Part shown: positions 25,801 through 33,784 of the stretch, piece by piece
How positions within the stretch are numbered: position 1 is the first letter of the stretch
How the letters are laid out: the number at the start of each line of letters is the position of its first letter
Source: Streptomyces sp. TLI_053
Lineage (GTDB): Bacteria; Actinomycetota; Actinomycetes; Streptomycetales; Streptomycetaceae
Direction of reading: 5' to 3'
DNA length: 64,000 bases
Assembly: GCF_900105395.1 (NCBI RefSeq)
Contig: NZ_LT629775.1
Location: 8,707,501 to 8,771,500 of the forward strand
The notes under the pieces: generated by a model
Database searches by the model: none
Seen by the model: only the letters and a program-made list of their open reading frames with translations
Told to the model about the DNA's origin: nothing
Translations under genes and position numbers: made by a program

Positions 25801-26389
25801 CCTCCTCGACGTCGCCGCCGCGACGGCGCTGCCGCACCCCCGCGATCAGGCGCTCGGCGCCCTGGGCCACCGCGTCCGGGTTCGCCATCGCCGCGACCGC
25901 ACCCGCGCCCGGCAGTACCGAGACCGCCCCGAGCGCCGCCTGGGCCGCCAGCCGGGTCGGCAGCGACGCGCTCTCCCCGCCGGGCGGCTGCTCGGGCTCG
26001 CGGTCCGCCGCGGCCTGGAGCGAACGCCGGTACTGTTCCAGGGCCTTGTCGAACTCCCGCAGCGGACCGGCCTGTTCGGCGAGTTGCCGGGCCAGCGCAC
26101 CGAGCGCCGTCTCGACGCTGTGCACATCGGTCTCGTCGACCAGGGCGGTCAGCGCACCGGCCCGCCGGGCCGCCTCCCGCCACTGGGCGAGCAGCGTGGA
26201 CTTGCCGACCCCGCCGACCCCGCGCACATGGAACAGGAAGTCCGCCGGATCCGGCCCGGAGTCCGGGTCCGGATCGCGGGCGAGATTGTCCACGAACAGC
26301 GCCAGCTGCGCTCTGCGGCCGATGAACTGCGCACCGGTGCGTTGCCGCACCGCCTCCGCACGCGACAGACGCCTCCGTGCCTGTGCCAT
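22886..26389 (-). CDS. Large NTPase with 14 or so near-identical TPR repeats
   Basis: 1167 residues. The N terminus has a STAND/AAA-like NTPase: Walker A GVGGVGKST at about residue 58 and Walker B IVLFLDTWEL near residue 230, then VFVLAGRDELAERE. A linker leads to a C-terminal array of 34-residue tetratricopeptide repeats (about residues 580-1090). The TPRs differ little from each other; units such as GEAHRQAGRLEEAIADFTAA recur almost unchanged, showing recent duplication. No membrane segment. The architecture suggests a signal-transducing ATPase that oligomerises on ligand sensing. Function unproven; no effector domain is evident. Confidence 0.82.
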   Translation of the reverse strand: MAQARRRLSRAEAVRQRTGAQFIGRRAQLALFVDNLARDPDPDSGPDPADFLFHVRGVGGVGKSTLLAQWREAARRAGALTALVDETDVHSVETALGALARQLAEQAGPLREFDKALEQYRRSLQAAADREPEQPPGGESASLPTRLAAQAALGAVSVLPGAGAVAAMANPDAVAQGAERLIAGVRQRRRGGDVEEAALGRAFVAELSRLCDRDRDRGRDRDRRPWIVLFLDTWELTGRYLDSWLREILDDAFGPLPLEVVFVLAGRDELAEREWAPWRPVLVDVPLEVFTEQEARDLLTARGVTDPLVVDAVLRMSMRLPLLVALLAAADPGAVEEVADVGADMVDQAVVRFLQWIPEPERRDTVLAAALPLQLNRDLFACAVPEAEPAVWDWLSVQPFVTGRGDFLQYHSVVRSSMVRRRRIHTPREWTAAHIRLAEHHAAARAAVEQYLPAARCGADPRWRRQLLNETYHLLCSDPLARLPHALEHTARTAGDAPDALAPWAEMLNQAAQDSDDAELTRWARRIHAAAAGEQPVLAVLDVLAGPGLPVRVRAWALTHRGYQYFVEDRDDDALADLDQAVAIAADLPQALAYRGRVLNWHGHHERALTDFTAALALDPEYAWALSRRGEARQLAGLTEEAMADFTAALALDPDDAWALGSRGQAHRLAGRVDEAVADLTAAILLDPEYAWAFTQRGEAFRTAGRLADAVADFTAALALDPGDAWSLSSRGQALRQAGRLDDAIADLTAALALGPENAWALAERGEAHRQAGRPEEAVADFTAAIALTPEHAWALGSRAQAHRQAGRLEEAIADFTAALALNPEYAWAVGERGEAHRQAGRLEEAIADFTAALALDPEYAWALAERGEAHRQAGRLAQAVADLSSALELDPSDVWALRARGQAYRQAGRLDDAIADLTAVLAIDPEYAWALALRGEAHRLAGDLAEAITDLSAALALEPDDPWALGSRGQARRQAGLVEEAIADLTAAVTHNPEYTWALAERGQAHRQAGRPAAAVADLAAVLARDPEDPAVRCALAAAYRHDGRFEEARALLAEVSPEAAASSTVLMEVAVLRLLTEGPADSAEAWEAFLECPYEDPQDPFEPAVRKLLHGLVAGEAGPEELARAFLAVPGAGAARADVCLYLGELACAGAPVGDRAAAALRILG

Positions 26390-26589
26390 GCCACCCCCTG
26401 CCGTGCTGCCCGGCGGGTCGCGCCGACCACGAGTCCGGTGCCGCCGGTGCCGCTGTCGTGAGGACGACCGTAGTGAATCGGCCCCGGCGTTGTCCTGCTT
26501 TCGGCCATCTGTGGTGTGCAGGACGGGAATTGACAGCTGGGCGGGCGGACGCCCCGGAGCGGTGCGGGGTGCTGCGGGGTGGGGGCGGG

Positions 26590-27060
26590 TCAGACGATGG
26601 TGATCCTGAAGATGCGGCTGTTGTTGTCCGGCGTCGGGTCGTCCGGGAGGTAGGCCTCGACCTCGCCGTCCAGCACATCGGGGTCCATGCCGGAAGCGAC
26701 CGAGATCCGCACCTCGGCGGTGACCGAGGCACCCGGCGCCAGGCCGGCCGGGACGGTGCAGGCCACGGTGTGGCCGTGGGGCAGGGTGGCACAGGTCGCG
26801 CCGGAGGACTTCCCGGACCCCACCACCCCCGGCGGCAGGTGCACGTACAGCGTGAACGGTTCAGCGGTGGCGGTGCCCCCGGCGTTGGTCACCACCGGGT
26901 GCAGCAGGGTGGAGCCGCCGTCGGCCACCGGGGCGGGGTCGGCGGCCGAGACCACGAGGTCCGGGCCGGCCGCGCACGCGTCGGCGGCCGCCGGTCCGGC
27001 GCCCAGCAGCACCGCCGCGCACGCCGCCCGCAGGGCCCTGGAGAACAGCAGTCGGGACAT
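26590..27060 (-). CDS. Secreted protein with DUF11/CARDB-like Ig fold
   Basis: 156 residues. The ATG at 27060 opens MSRLLFSRALRAACAAVLLG, a Sec signal peptide cleaved near AAADACA. The mature part is one beta-sandwich domain: PDLVVSAADPAPVADGGSTL, PFTLYVHLPPGV and DPTPDNNSRIFRITIV are typical of bacterial conserved-repeat (DUF11/CARDB) domains in surface proteins. Two Cys (TCATL, ACTVP) may pair. No anchor is visible, so it is probably released or held non-covalently. Role unknown. Confidence 0.7.
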   Translation of the reverse strand: MSRLLFSRALRAACAAVLLGAGPAAADACAAGPDLVVSAADPAPVADGGSTLLHPVVTNAGGTATAEPFTLYVHLPPGVVGSGKSSGATCATLPHGHTVACTVPAGLAPGASVTAEVRISVASGMDPDVLDGEVEAYLPDDPTPDNNSRIFRITIV

Positions 27061-27237
27061 CACGCTCACCCATTTCGTTCGGTATGCCGGACCACGGCTC
27101 GGGGCCGGCGGCGGGCCCGGTCGGGCCGTGCCAGGGCCAGCATCGGTGCCCCGCCGCGCCACCGGAGCGGGACACGGCGGGGCGCGACCGGGCACCGCCC
27201 GTACGGGTGACCCGGCCGGCCACCCGGTTCGGGAGCG

Positions 27238-28293
27238 TCAGACCGTGGCCTGACCGGCGCCGGGCCGCTGGTCCTTCGCGTCGACGATCGCCCGGGTCAC
27301 GATGCTCGTACGCTCCACGACGGTGCCGGGCTTGACGCCGCCGAACTCGCGGACCTGCACGCCGCGGCTGCCGAGGTACTGGTGGGTCACCCGGTCGAAG
27401 ATCCACTCCGACCGCTCGCCGGTCCAGGGGTCGAGCCGCGCCAGGGCGATCCCGTCCCGGCCGGAGGCGTCCTGCGCGTGCTCGACCACCACGACACCCG
27501 GGATCTTCCCCGCGGCCTCGTAGAGCGAGGCGGTGAGCGCCGAGGGCACGAGCTGCTCGCGGATGACGGAGCCGATCTCCCTGAACGCCTGCTGGTCGTG
27601 GTCCCGGTCGCCGCTCACCGTCGCGTAGACGGACTTCAACAGGGCGTCGGGGTCGGTCGGCTGGGCCGCGAGCCAGTTGTAGGTGTTCTGCTTGCGGGGC
27701 TCCTTGTTGTCCAGGGTGATGCCGCCCTTGTCCTGGTAACCGGGCTCGTCCAGCCAGCCCTTGGTGCCGTCGGGCGACTTCCACACTTCGCGGTCGTGCA
27801 GCGGCTGGACCCAGGTGGTGGACTCCCCGGTGTCCACGTTGTGACGGGTGGACATGAAGGAGACCCGGCTCTTGATGTAGATGTACTGGCCCGGTCCCGG
27901 CTGGGGCGTGGTGCGCGCCGTCGCGGCGGCGGCGATCTCGCGGACCGTCGAGGCGAGCTGCGCGGTGCTCCCCTCCTCGATCTGCACGACGGGTGCCTTG
28001 ACCAGCTCCGGGGCGGCCACGGTGCTGGCGCCGGGCGAGCCGCCGACGGACACCACCACGGCCAGGGCCGCCGTCGCGGCGACGGGGGTCGCGAACAGCG
28101 CGGCGCGGCGCAGCGGCCGCCGTGCCGGGGGCGCCGCGGGGGCGTGGTCGGACTGGTGGATCTCGTTCATCAAGTACTCCTCGAGCAGGTCCTGGCGGTC
28201 GGTCGCCAGGCGGGGGTCGGCCGCCGCCGGCAGCAGACGGGCCAGTTCCGCGCGGTCGAGCGGTTCGTTGTGCCGCCACGGGTTGCGGATCAT
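27238..28293 (-). CDS. CU044_5270 family membrane-anchored protein
   Basis: 351 residues. A cytoplasmic N terminus (NEPLDRAELARLLPAAADPRL and EEYLMNEIHQ) is followed by one membrane segment, RRAALFATPVAATAALAVVV, and an extracytoplasmic domain. This layout and the LARLLPxxxDPxL start are hallmarks of the CU044_5270 family, which is regularly encoded after sigma-70 genes in actinomycetes. The ATG overlaps the stop of the sigma gene (ATGA) and has AAGGAGA upstream, so the two are coupled. An anti-sigma or sensor role is an inference from this pairing. Confidence 0.85.
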   Translation of the reverse strand: MIRNPWRHNEPLDRAELARLLPAAADPRLATDRQDLLEEYLMNEIHQSDHAPAAPPARRPLRRAALFATPVAATAALAVVVSVGGSPGASTVAAPELVKAPVVQIEEGSTAQLASTVREIAAAATARTTPQPGPGQYIYIKSRVSFMSTRHNVDTGESTTWVQPLHDREVWKSPDGTKGWLDEPGYQDKGGITLDNKEPRKQNTYNWLAAQPTDPDALLKSVYATVSGDRDHDQQAFREIGSVIREQLVPSALTASLYEAAGKIPGVVVVEHAQDASGRDGIALARLDPWTGERSEWIFDRVTHQYLGSRGVQVREFGGVKPGTVVERTSIVTRAIVDAKDQRPGAGQATV

Positions 28294-28952
28294 CGGTGCG
28301 TCTCCTTGTGCGGCCGGGCCGCGATGCCGCGGCCGCCCTGTACTTGTCCGGGGATGCGGAGCGGTTCCGGGTTCTTCTTCGCGATGTTCCGCGCGTTGTT
28401 CTTCTTCGCGGCGCGCAGCTCGTCGTCCGCGAGTCTCCGCAGCCGGGTGCGGGCCCGGGAGAGGCGCGAGCGCACGGTGCCGACGGGCACCCCGAGGGAG
28501 GCTGCCGCCTCCGCGTAGCCGAGTCCGGACCAGACGCAGAGCGCGAAGACCTCGCGCTCCGAGCGCCGCAGCCGCCCCAGGGCCTTCCGGGCGGCCGCGA
28601 GCTGCTCGGAGTCGGCCATCCGGCCGACGAGTTCGTCGGCGAAGTCGGGCACCGGAGCGGCCGCCGGCATGCGGGCCATCGCCATGTTGTGGCGGCGGGC
28701 GGCACGCGTCGTGTTGCGCAGCACATTGACGGCGATGCCCATCAGCCACGGCCGTGGACCGTCGCCCTCGTCGCGCAGTTTCCCGCGCAGGCGCCAGGCC
28801 TCCAGGAAGGTCAGCGAGACCACGTCCTCGGCGAGCGCCCGGTCCCCGGTCACCCGCACGGCATGGCGGTAGACCAGGGACGAGTGCTCCCGGAAGAGCT
28901 CGCGAAATGCTTCGGGGTTCCCGGCCCGGAGCCGGGAGTGCGGATGGTTCAC
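28290..28952 (-). CDS. ECF-type RNA polymerase sigma factor
   Basis: 220 residues from a GTG at 28952 (VNHPHSRLRAG); an ATG at 29000 is the alternative. Region 2 is FRELFREHSSLVYRHAVRVT followed by LAEDVVSLTFLEAWR, and region 4 is SGLGYAEAAASLGVPVGTVR then SRLSRARTRLRRL. Regions 1 and 3 are absent, as in extracytoplasmic-function factors. It leads an operon with a CU044_5270 membrane protein that probably modulates it. A GTGAC/GTCAC palindrome just upstream is a possible control site. Confidence 0.88.
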   Translation of the reverse strand: MNHPHSRLRAGNPEAFRELFREHSSLVYRHAVRVTGDRALAEDVVSLTFLEAWRLRGKLRDEGDGPRPWLMGIAVNVLRNTTRAARRHNMAMARMPAAAPVPDFADELVGRMADSEQLAAARKALGRLRRSEREVFALCVWSGLGYAEAAASLGVPVGTVRSRLSRARTRLRRLADDELRAAKKNNARNIAKKNPEPLRIPGQVQGGRGIAARPHKETHR

Positions 28953-28986
28953 GTGATGCCTTGTCCGAGCGGGCCGACCGGTTCCT

Positions 28987-29000
28987 GTGACGCGTGTCAC
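28987..29000. promoter_or_regulatory. Crp-like palindrome GTGAC-GCGT-GTCAC
   Basis: Perfect 5-bp arms, matching the actinomycete Crp pattern GTG-N6-G-N-CAC, 35 bp upstream of the preferred sigma-factor start. It could also serve another regulator. Confidence 0.4.
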
Positions 29001-29235
29001 CGCTCGGCCGTCGTTCCGGGCCGATCCCTCGGCCCGGCACGACCCGTTGACCTCCCCGGCGCGGTTGCGGGGTGGGCCCGGCCGGTCCGGTGGGTGGCTG
29101 CGGACTGGGGCATTCGTCTTCCTCGGGCGTTGTGGCGGGCTCTCGGCCGGCGATGCTCCTGCCTCGGTCGACGGCCGCTCCGCGAACCGTCGCCCCGGTG
29201 GCCGCCGCGCCCGGAGTGTCGACGCGGCGTAACGG

Positions 29236-29267
29236 CTCCGCCCCCGCCGGGGTCGGCGGGGGCGGAG
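29236..29267 (-). terminator. Terminator of the ricin-lectin gene
   Basis: Perfect 13-bp stem CTCCGCCCCCGCC with a 6-nt loop, 19 bp downstream of the minus-strand lectin gene. The rest of 29001-29235 shows no gene. Confidence 0.7.
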
Positions 29268-29286
29268 GGGTCGGGCCGGGGCACTG

Positions 29287-29898
29287 TCAGAGATCGAGGG
29301 TGCGCCAGACGTGGTCGTCGGTGCCGCCGCCGGGGACGAAGCAGTCGTAGAGCCAGGTCGTGCGGTTGCCCCAGTCGGTGCCGTCGGCGGCCACGCCGTC
29401 GACGTCGAGGCACTTCCCGGTCTGGTAGTTGACGAGCAGCTTGTCGCCCGAGTCCTTCGTCGGCCACGGGAGCCAGTACCACTCCTGGTTGTCGTGGGCG
29501 GTGATGCAGCCGTGGAGTCGGATCTCGGTCCCGTTGGGCAGATCGCCGCCGGTGCCCGGGATGTCGAGGCAGAGGTAGGGGCTCAGGCTGCTCTGGATGA
29601 CGAACCGGTCCAGGTGCTTCACATCACCGTTCGGGTACAAGTAGTCGAACGATTCCGTGCCGGTGAGGTCCCAGATCTGGTTGTCCCCCGGGGTGCACTG
29701 GAAGACCCCGACCCGGTCGCCGGGCCACGGCGCGCCGTCGCCCGGCACGTCGAGGCACCTGGATGTTGCGTCGTTGATGATCCACGCCCGGCGCTCGAGG
29801 ACGTACGCGTTCGCGGGCGGTGCGGCGACGACGAGCGCGAGCAGCGCGGCGCCGACCAGGGCGAGCAGGCGGGCGGGTGTCGACAGGCTTCGTTTCAC
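29287..29898 (-). CDS. Secreted ricin-B-lectin domain protein
   Basis: 203 residues. A signal peptide (MKRSLSTPARLLALVGAALL to PPANA) precedes a beta-trefoil carbohydrate-binding domain. Three trefoil repeats are recognisable by the Q-x-W or related closures: TPGDNQIWDLTG, AHDNQEWYWLPW and DDHVWRTLDL, each preceded by CLDV or CLDI. Binding of galactose-type or other sugars outside the cell is expected; no catalytic domain is attached. Monocistronic with its own terminator. Confidence 0.85.
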   Translation of the reverse strand: MKRSLSTPARLLALVGAALLALVVAAPPANAYVLERRAWIINDATSRCLDVPGDGAPWPGDRVGVFQCTPGDNQIWDLTGTESFDYLYPNGDVKHLDRFVIQSSLSPYLCLDIPGTGGDLPNGTEIRLHGCITAHDNQEWYWLPWPTKDSGDKLLVNYQTGKCLDVDGVAADGTDWGNRTTWLYDCFVPGGGTDDHVWRTLDL

Positions 29899-30248
29899 GG
29901 CGCTCCTCGGATCTGTGACGGACGGGAACGGGCCGAGGGCTCGTTCCCGCGCACGACCGGGCGCGGCTCCCCCGGGCCGGATCGGATCCTATGCCCGGCA
30001 GGTCCCTTCGCGGGGCCGTGATCCGGTCAACAGCGGTGTTCGCCCGGGTGCGGTGGGCCGGGTCGGCGGCGTACGGCCGGACGGGCCTGTCGGGGTCACC
30101 CCGGGGGCGTAAGTTCTCACCCGTTCGGCCTGTCCGGGTTGCGGCGGCATCCGGTATTTCCACGTTCGTGTGCAAACGTGTGTCGCGTCCGGCCGTCCTC
30201 GGAGGCGGTCGGCCAAGGCTATTGACCATCCATCAAGGAGACCCTGAG
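29899..30248. other. Divergent intergenic region
   Basis: No gene seen. It contains an inverted repeat CACGTT-N8-AACGTG at 30161-30180, about 70 bp before the small secreted-peptide ATG, and AAGGAGA at 30235-30241 as that gene's ribosome site. TTGACC at 30222-30227 is probably too close to the start to be its -35. Confidence 0.45.
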
Positions 30249-30455
30249 ATGTCGGTTCGTGGAAAGCTCCGCCAGTTCGCCGTGATCGCCACCGTCGCCG
30301 CCGCGGCGGCCGTGATCGCGCCGACCGCTGCGGTGGCTCACGGTGGGGGCCCGCAGCCGTCCGCCTCGTCGGGCCTGCAGGCCGGCAACGGTGCGGTCGG
30401 CCTCGTCGGCCCGCGCGGCAGCTGGGTGCAGTACTTCGACCGTTCCAACGGCTGA
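30249..30455 (+). CDS. Small secreted peptide of unknown function
   Basis: 68 residues with an excellent ribosome site. The N terminus MSVRGKLRQFAVIATVAAAA is a Sec signal peptide likely cleaved after TAAVA. The mature peptide is about 38 residues, Gly/Ser/Pro-rich, and ends GLVGPRGSWVQYFDRSNG. It has no cysteine and no recognised domain. Bounded by an upstream palindrome and a 16-bp terminator, it looks like a dedicated, strongly expressed transcript. It may be an extracellular signal, coat or inhibitor peptide; that is speculation. Confidence 0.7.
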   Translation: MSVRGKLRQFAVIATVAAAAAVIAPTAAVAHGGGPQPSASSGLQAGNGAVGLVGPRGSWVQYFDRSNG

Positions 30456-30467
30456 TCCCACGCTTCT

Positions 30468-30502
30468 CGAGCGCCCCGGGGCCGCGGGCCCCGGGGCGCT
30501 CG
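30468..30502 (+). terminator. Strong terminator hairpin
   Basis: Perfect 16-bp stem (CGAGCGCCCCGGGGCC and complement) with a 3-nt loop, 12 bp after the small-peptide stop. Confidence 0.8.
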
Positions 30503-30609
30503 CGCGCGTTCGGCCGGGCGGAGCGTCCGGGCGCGGCGCTGCTTCCACCGGAGGACGCTGCGGAGTGTTGCGCCGGATCGTGTCCGGATTGTCCGCCCAT
30601 AGTGCGGTC

Positions 30610-31842
30610 ATGACCTTCTCCCGCACCAAGGCGCTCGCCGCCGCCGTCCTGACGGTCGCGAGCCTGACCTCCGTCGCCCTCCCGGCCGTACCGCCGGCCG
30701 CCGCCCGCGCCCTCGCCAAGACCCCCTCGCCCGCGCACTCCTGCGTCCGCTCGGATCCCGACGCCGACCCCCGGGCCCGCGAGGTGCTCGACATCGCCCG
30801 GCAGGTCCAGCAGGAGCTCGACCTCAAGTCGGTGATCCTGCGGGTCACCGTCGACGGCCACGAACTCGTCACCGGTGCCCTCGGCGAGTCGATGACGGGT
30901 GTTCCGGCCGAACCCGCGATGCACTTCCGGGCCGGGTCGGTGGCCTTCCCGTTCCTCGGCATCATCCTGCTGCAACTCGCCGAGGAGGGCCGGATCGGCC
31001 TGGACGACCCGGTCGCCCGCTGGCTGCCGGACCTGCCGAAGTCGGACCGGATCACCCTGCGGATGCTCGGCGACACCACCTCCGGGCTCGCCGACTACGT
31101 CACCGACCGGGGCTTCCTGGACGAGCTGGCCGCCGAGCCGTTCCGGCACTGGACCCCGGAGGAACTGGTCGCGATCTCCACCGGGCAGAACTTCTGGTAC
31201 GAGCCCGGGACCAACTGGAGCTACTCGCACGCGAACTTCGTTCTGCTCGGCGAGGCACTGGAGCGGATCACCGGCACCCGGCTGGACCACCTGCTGGAGC
31301 AGCGGATCTTCGGCCCGCTCGGCATGCGCCAGACCGTCAACAGCTTCACCCCGGACATCCCCACCCCGGTGCAGCACGCCTTCACCGCCTCGCGCGGCAG
31401 GTACGAGGAGTCGACGTTCTGGAACCCGTCCTGGACCACCGCCCCGGGCGCGGTGCTGATCAGCGACATCTGCGACCTGACCCGCTCGGTGGAGGCCGTC
31501 GGCACCGGTGAGCTGCTCTCCGAGGCGTCCTTCCGGACCCAGCTGAACCCCGGCACGGTCGGCCTGCCGGGTCCGGTGCACGGCTGCCCGGAGGACGTCT
31601 GCCTGCCGCAGACCGAGGCCCAGCACTTCGGCCTCGGCGTCATCGTCGACCGGGGCTGGATCCTGTCCAACCCCTCGTTCTCCGGTTACGCCGCGATCGA
31701 GGCCTACCAGCCGGACGAGCACCTGGCGATCGCCGTCAGCACGACGCGGAACTGCGCGGCGCCGGACCGCAACACGGCGCAGGACGTGGCCCGCCGGATC
31801 GCGGAGCGGCTCTCCCCGGACCACCCGCTCCGCGTCGGCTGA
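30610..31842 (+). CDS. Secreted beta-lactamase-fold (serine hydrolase) protein with degenerate active site
   Basis: 410 residues with a signal peptide (MTFSRTKALAAAVLTVASLT). The fold is that of the class C beta-lactamase/D-alanyl-D-alanine carboxypeptidase group: HFRAGSVAF, LLQLAEEGRIGLDDPVARWL, TLRMLGDTTSGLADY and LEQRIFGPLGMRQT. The catalytic S-x-x-K tetrad reads SVAF, so the essential lysine is replaced by Phe, and the Y-x-N motif reads YSH. It may therefore be a non-hydrolytic binding protein, or use altered chemistry. Ordinary composition; no sign of a frameshift. Confidence 0.82.
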   Translation: MTFSRTKALAAAVLTVASLTSVALPAVPPAAARALAKTPSPAHSCVRSDPDADPRAREVLDIARQVQQELDLKSVILRVTVDGHELVTGALGESMTGVPAEPAMHFRAGSVAFPFLGIILLQLAEEGRIGLDDPVARWLPDLPKSDRITLRMLGDTTSGLADYVTDRGFLDELAAEPFRHWTPEELVAISTGQNFWYEPGTNWSYSHANFVLLGEALERITGTRLDHLLEQRIFGPLGMRQTVNSFTPDIPTPVQHAFTASRGRYEESTFWNPSWTTAPGAVLISDICDLTRSVEAVGTGELLSEASFRTQLNPGTVGLPGPVHGCPEDVCLPQTEAQHFGLGVIVDRGWILSNPSFSGYAAIEAYQPDEHLAIAVSTTRNCAAPDRNTAQDVARRIAERLSPDHPLRVG

Positions 31843-31916
31843 CGGTCGGGTGACCGATCCCTGCGGGTCCGTGGCCTCCACCGGGCGTCCCGGTGGAGCC
31901 CGCGGCAGGCGGGGCG

Positions 31917-32546
31917 TTACCGCGCGGCGGGCTCGGGGTCGGTGGCCAGGCGGGCGTGCAGGTGTTCGTCATGGTACGTCCCGTCGCCGAAGCGGTGCGA
32001 GGCCCGCAGGGTGCCCTCGGGGAGGTAGCCGCAGTTCAGGGCCAGTCGGCAGGAGGCTTCGTTGCCGACCGCGTGGGCGATCTCGATCCGCCGGGCGTCG
32101 GCCGTGCGGAAGCCCCAGGCGGTGACCGCCCTGGTGGCCCGGCCGATCACGCCCCGGCCGCGCCCGGCCGGCGGCGCCCAGTAGCCGATCATCGCCAGGC
32201 CGTCCGCGCGGTCGACCCAGCGCAGGTTGACGCAGCCCAGCAGGGCGCCGTCGGCGGCGTCCAGTACGGCGAACGGCGCGGCCACGCCCCGGTCCCAGCC
32301 GTCCTCGCGGGCCTCCAGCCAGGCCAGGGCGGCGGCGGGATCGTGGGTCGCGAGCGGGTTCCAGAGGGCTATCAGCGGATCGGCCGCGGCGGCGACCAGG
32401 CTGTCCAGCACCGGTCCCGGCTCGGCGTCGGCCCGCCCCCACGGCCTGAGCACGGTGTCGCCCAGGTCGAGCGTGGTGCGGCGGAAGGTGCGCGGCTCGG
32501 CGCCGTCCGGGTCGGCGGCGGTGGGCGCGGTGGCGGGAGTACTCAT
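31917..32546 (-). CDS. GNAT N-acetyltransferase (RimJ/RimL type)
   Basis: 209 residues. Acetyl-CoA-binding motif A is visible as IGYWAPPAGRGRGVIGRATR (Q/R-x-x-G-x-G/A), followed by RRIEIAHAVGNEASCRLALN and CGYLPEGTLRASHRFGDGTY, the standard RimJ-like ending. It probably acetylates an N terminus or a small amine. The ATG at 32546 has GGAAGA upstream. Lies downstream of an ornithine cyclodeaminase-like gene on the same strand, gap 128 bp. Confidence 0.87.
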   Translation of the reverse strand: MSTPATAPTAADPDGAEPRTFRRTTLDLGDTVLRPWGRADAEPGPVLDSLVAAAADPLIALWNPLATHDPAAALAWLEAREDGWDRGVAAPFAVLDAADGALLGCVNLRWVDRADGLAMIGYWAPPAGRGRGVIGRATRAVTAWGFRTADARRIEIAHAVGNEASCRLALNCGYLPEGTLRASHRFGDGTYHDEHLHARLATDPEPAAR

Positions 32547-32674
32547 GGGGGTCTTCCTACCGGGCGGGCAGGCGCGCCGCCAGCGGTTTTCCCGCCGCCG
32601 CCGGTCCGCCGACCGGTCCGCTGCCGGTCCGCCGGCCGCGCCGGTGGGTCGGTGGAACCGGTGGAACCGGTCGG

Positions 32675-33586
32675 TCAGTGGAAGTCGAAGACGGGGGCGG
32701 TACCGGCGGAGCGGGCGGCGAGGAGGACCGGCCAGGCGAGGGCGAGGTCCTGCCAGGGGAGGCCGATCGGCGCGAACACGGTGGGCCGGTCGTCCGGCCG
32801 GGCCGGCAGGGTGCCGCGCAGGACATCGGCGAACTCGACGGCGAGGGCCGGGTCCGGGCCGGAGCCGTGCAGGACTCCGGAGGCGGTGGCGAGGGCGCGG
32901 TCGTCCACCACGAGCCGGCTCGCGCGCAGCAGGGCGGGGGAGAGCTCGGTCTTGCCGCGCTCGTCGAAGCCGAGGGCCGTCAGGTGCAGACCCGGCCTCA
33001 GCACGTCGGCGTCCAGCAGCGGTTCGCGCGACCAGGTGGCGGTGATGACGATGTCCGCGGCCTCGACGGCCGCCCGTGCGTCGGGTACGGCCCGGCCGAC
33101 CGCCGCGGCCCGGTCCGGGTCGAGGTCGTAGGCGTACACCTCGTCGACCGGACGCAGGGTGCGCAGTGCCCGGAGCGTGGCCCGGCTCTGCGCGCCGGCA
33201 CCGATCACGGCGACCGTCCGCGCGTGCTCCGGCGCGAGCGTGTGGGTGGCCAGCGCCGCGGCCAGGCCGGTCCGCCAGGCGGTGACGGAGGCGGAGTCCA
33301 GCAGTGCCAGCAGTTCGCCGTCGGCCAGCGCGTGCAGGCAGACGATCCCGCGGAGCGCGGGCGTCGCGGCGGGGAACTTGGCGTTGACCTTCACGGTGTA
33401 GGCGGGCACGTCGGGGAGCAGCCCGGGGAGCAGGCACATCGCCGTGCCGGGGCCGGGGAGCGCGCTGCCCACGCGGTGGGCGGGCGGCAGCCGGTCGGCG
33501 GTGCGGAAGCCCGCCTCCAGGGCGGCCAGCGCGGTGGGGAGGTCGAGGGAGGCCTCGACCTCCGCACGGGAGAGAAGCAGGGTCAT
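32675..33586 (-). CDS. Ornithine cyclodeaminase/mu-crystallin family protein
   Basis: 303 residues. NAD(P)-binding Rossmann motif VAVIGAGAQSRATLRALRTL and the substrate-domain motif YTVKVNAKFP (catalytic Lys region) identify the family, which includes ornithine cyclodeaminase, alanine dehydrogenase, and ketimine or pyrroline-2-carboxylate reductases. The C-terminal VDDRALATASGVL and ADVLRGTLPAR fit too. Which amino acid is handled cannot be told. Divergent from an NTF2-like gene. Confidence 0.85.
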   Translation of the reverse strand: MTLLLSRAEVEASLDLPTALAALEAGFRTADRLPPAHRVGSALPGPGTAMCLLPGLLPDVPAYTVKVNAKFPAATPALRGIVCLHALADGELLALLDSASVTAWRTGLAAALATHTLAPEHARTVAVIGAGAQSRATLRALRTLRPVDEVYAYDLDPDRAAAVGRAVPDARAAVEAADIVITATWSREPLLDADVLRPGLHLTALGFDERGKTELSPALLRASRLVVDDRALATASGVLHGSGPDPALAVEFADVLRGTLPARPDDRPTVFAPIGLPWQDLALAWPVLLAARSAGTAPVFDFH

Positions 33587-33784
33587 GGGGAGAGTCTCCC
33601 CCTGCCGCGGGAGCGGGAGGCGGGGGCCCGGGGACAGGGGCCCGGGGACAGGGGCCCGGGCCAGGGCGCACACGCGGGCGGGACACCTGGGTGTGCGCTC
33701 CCCGGCGGAAGCTCCGCCCTGGCACGGTGTGTGACATTGCGCCAGGGGGGTGATTCGCGAAACCTCCGGTGCTACGGTCGGATC

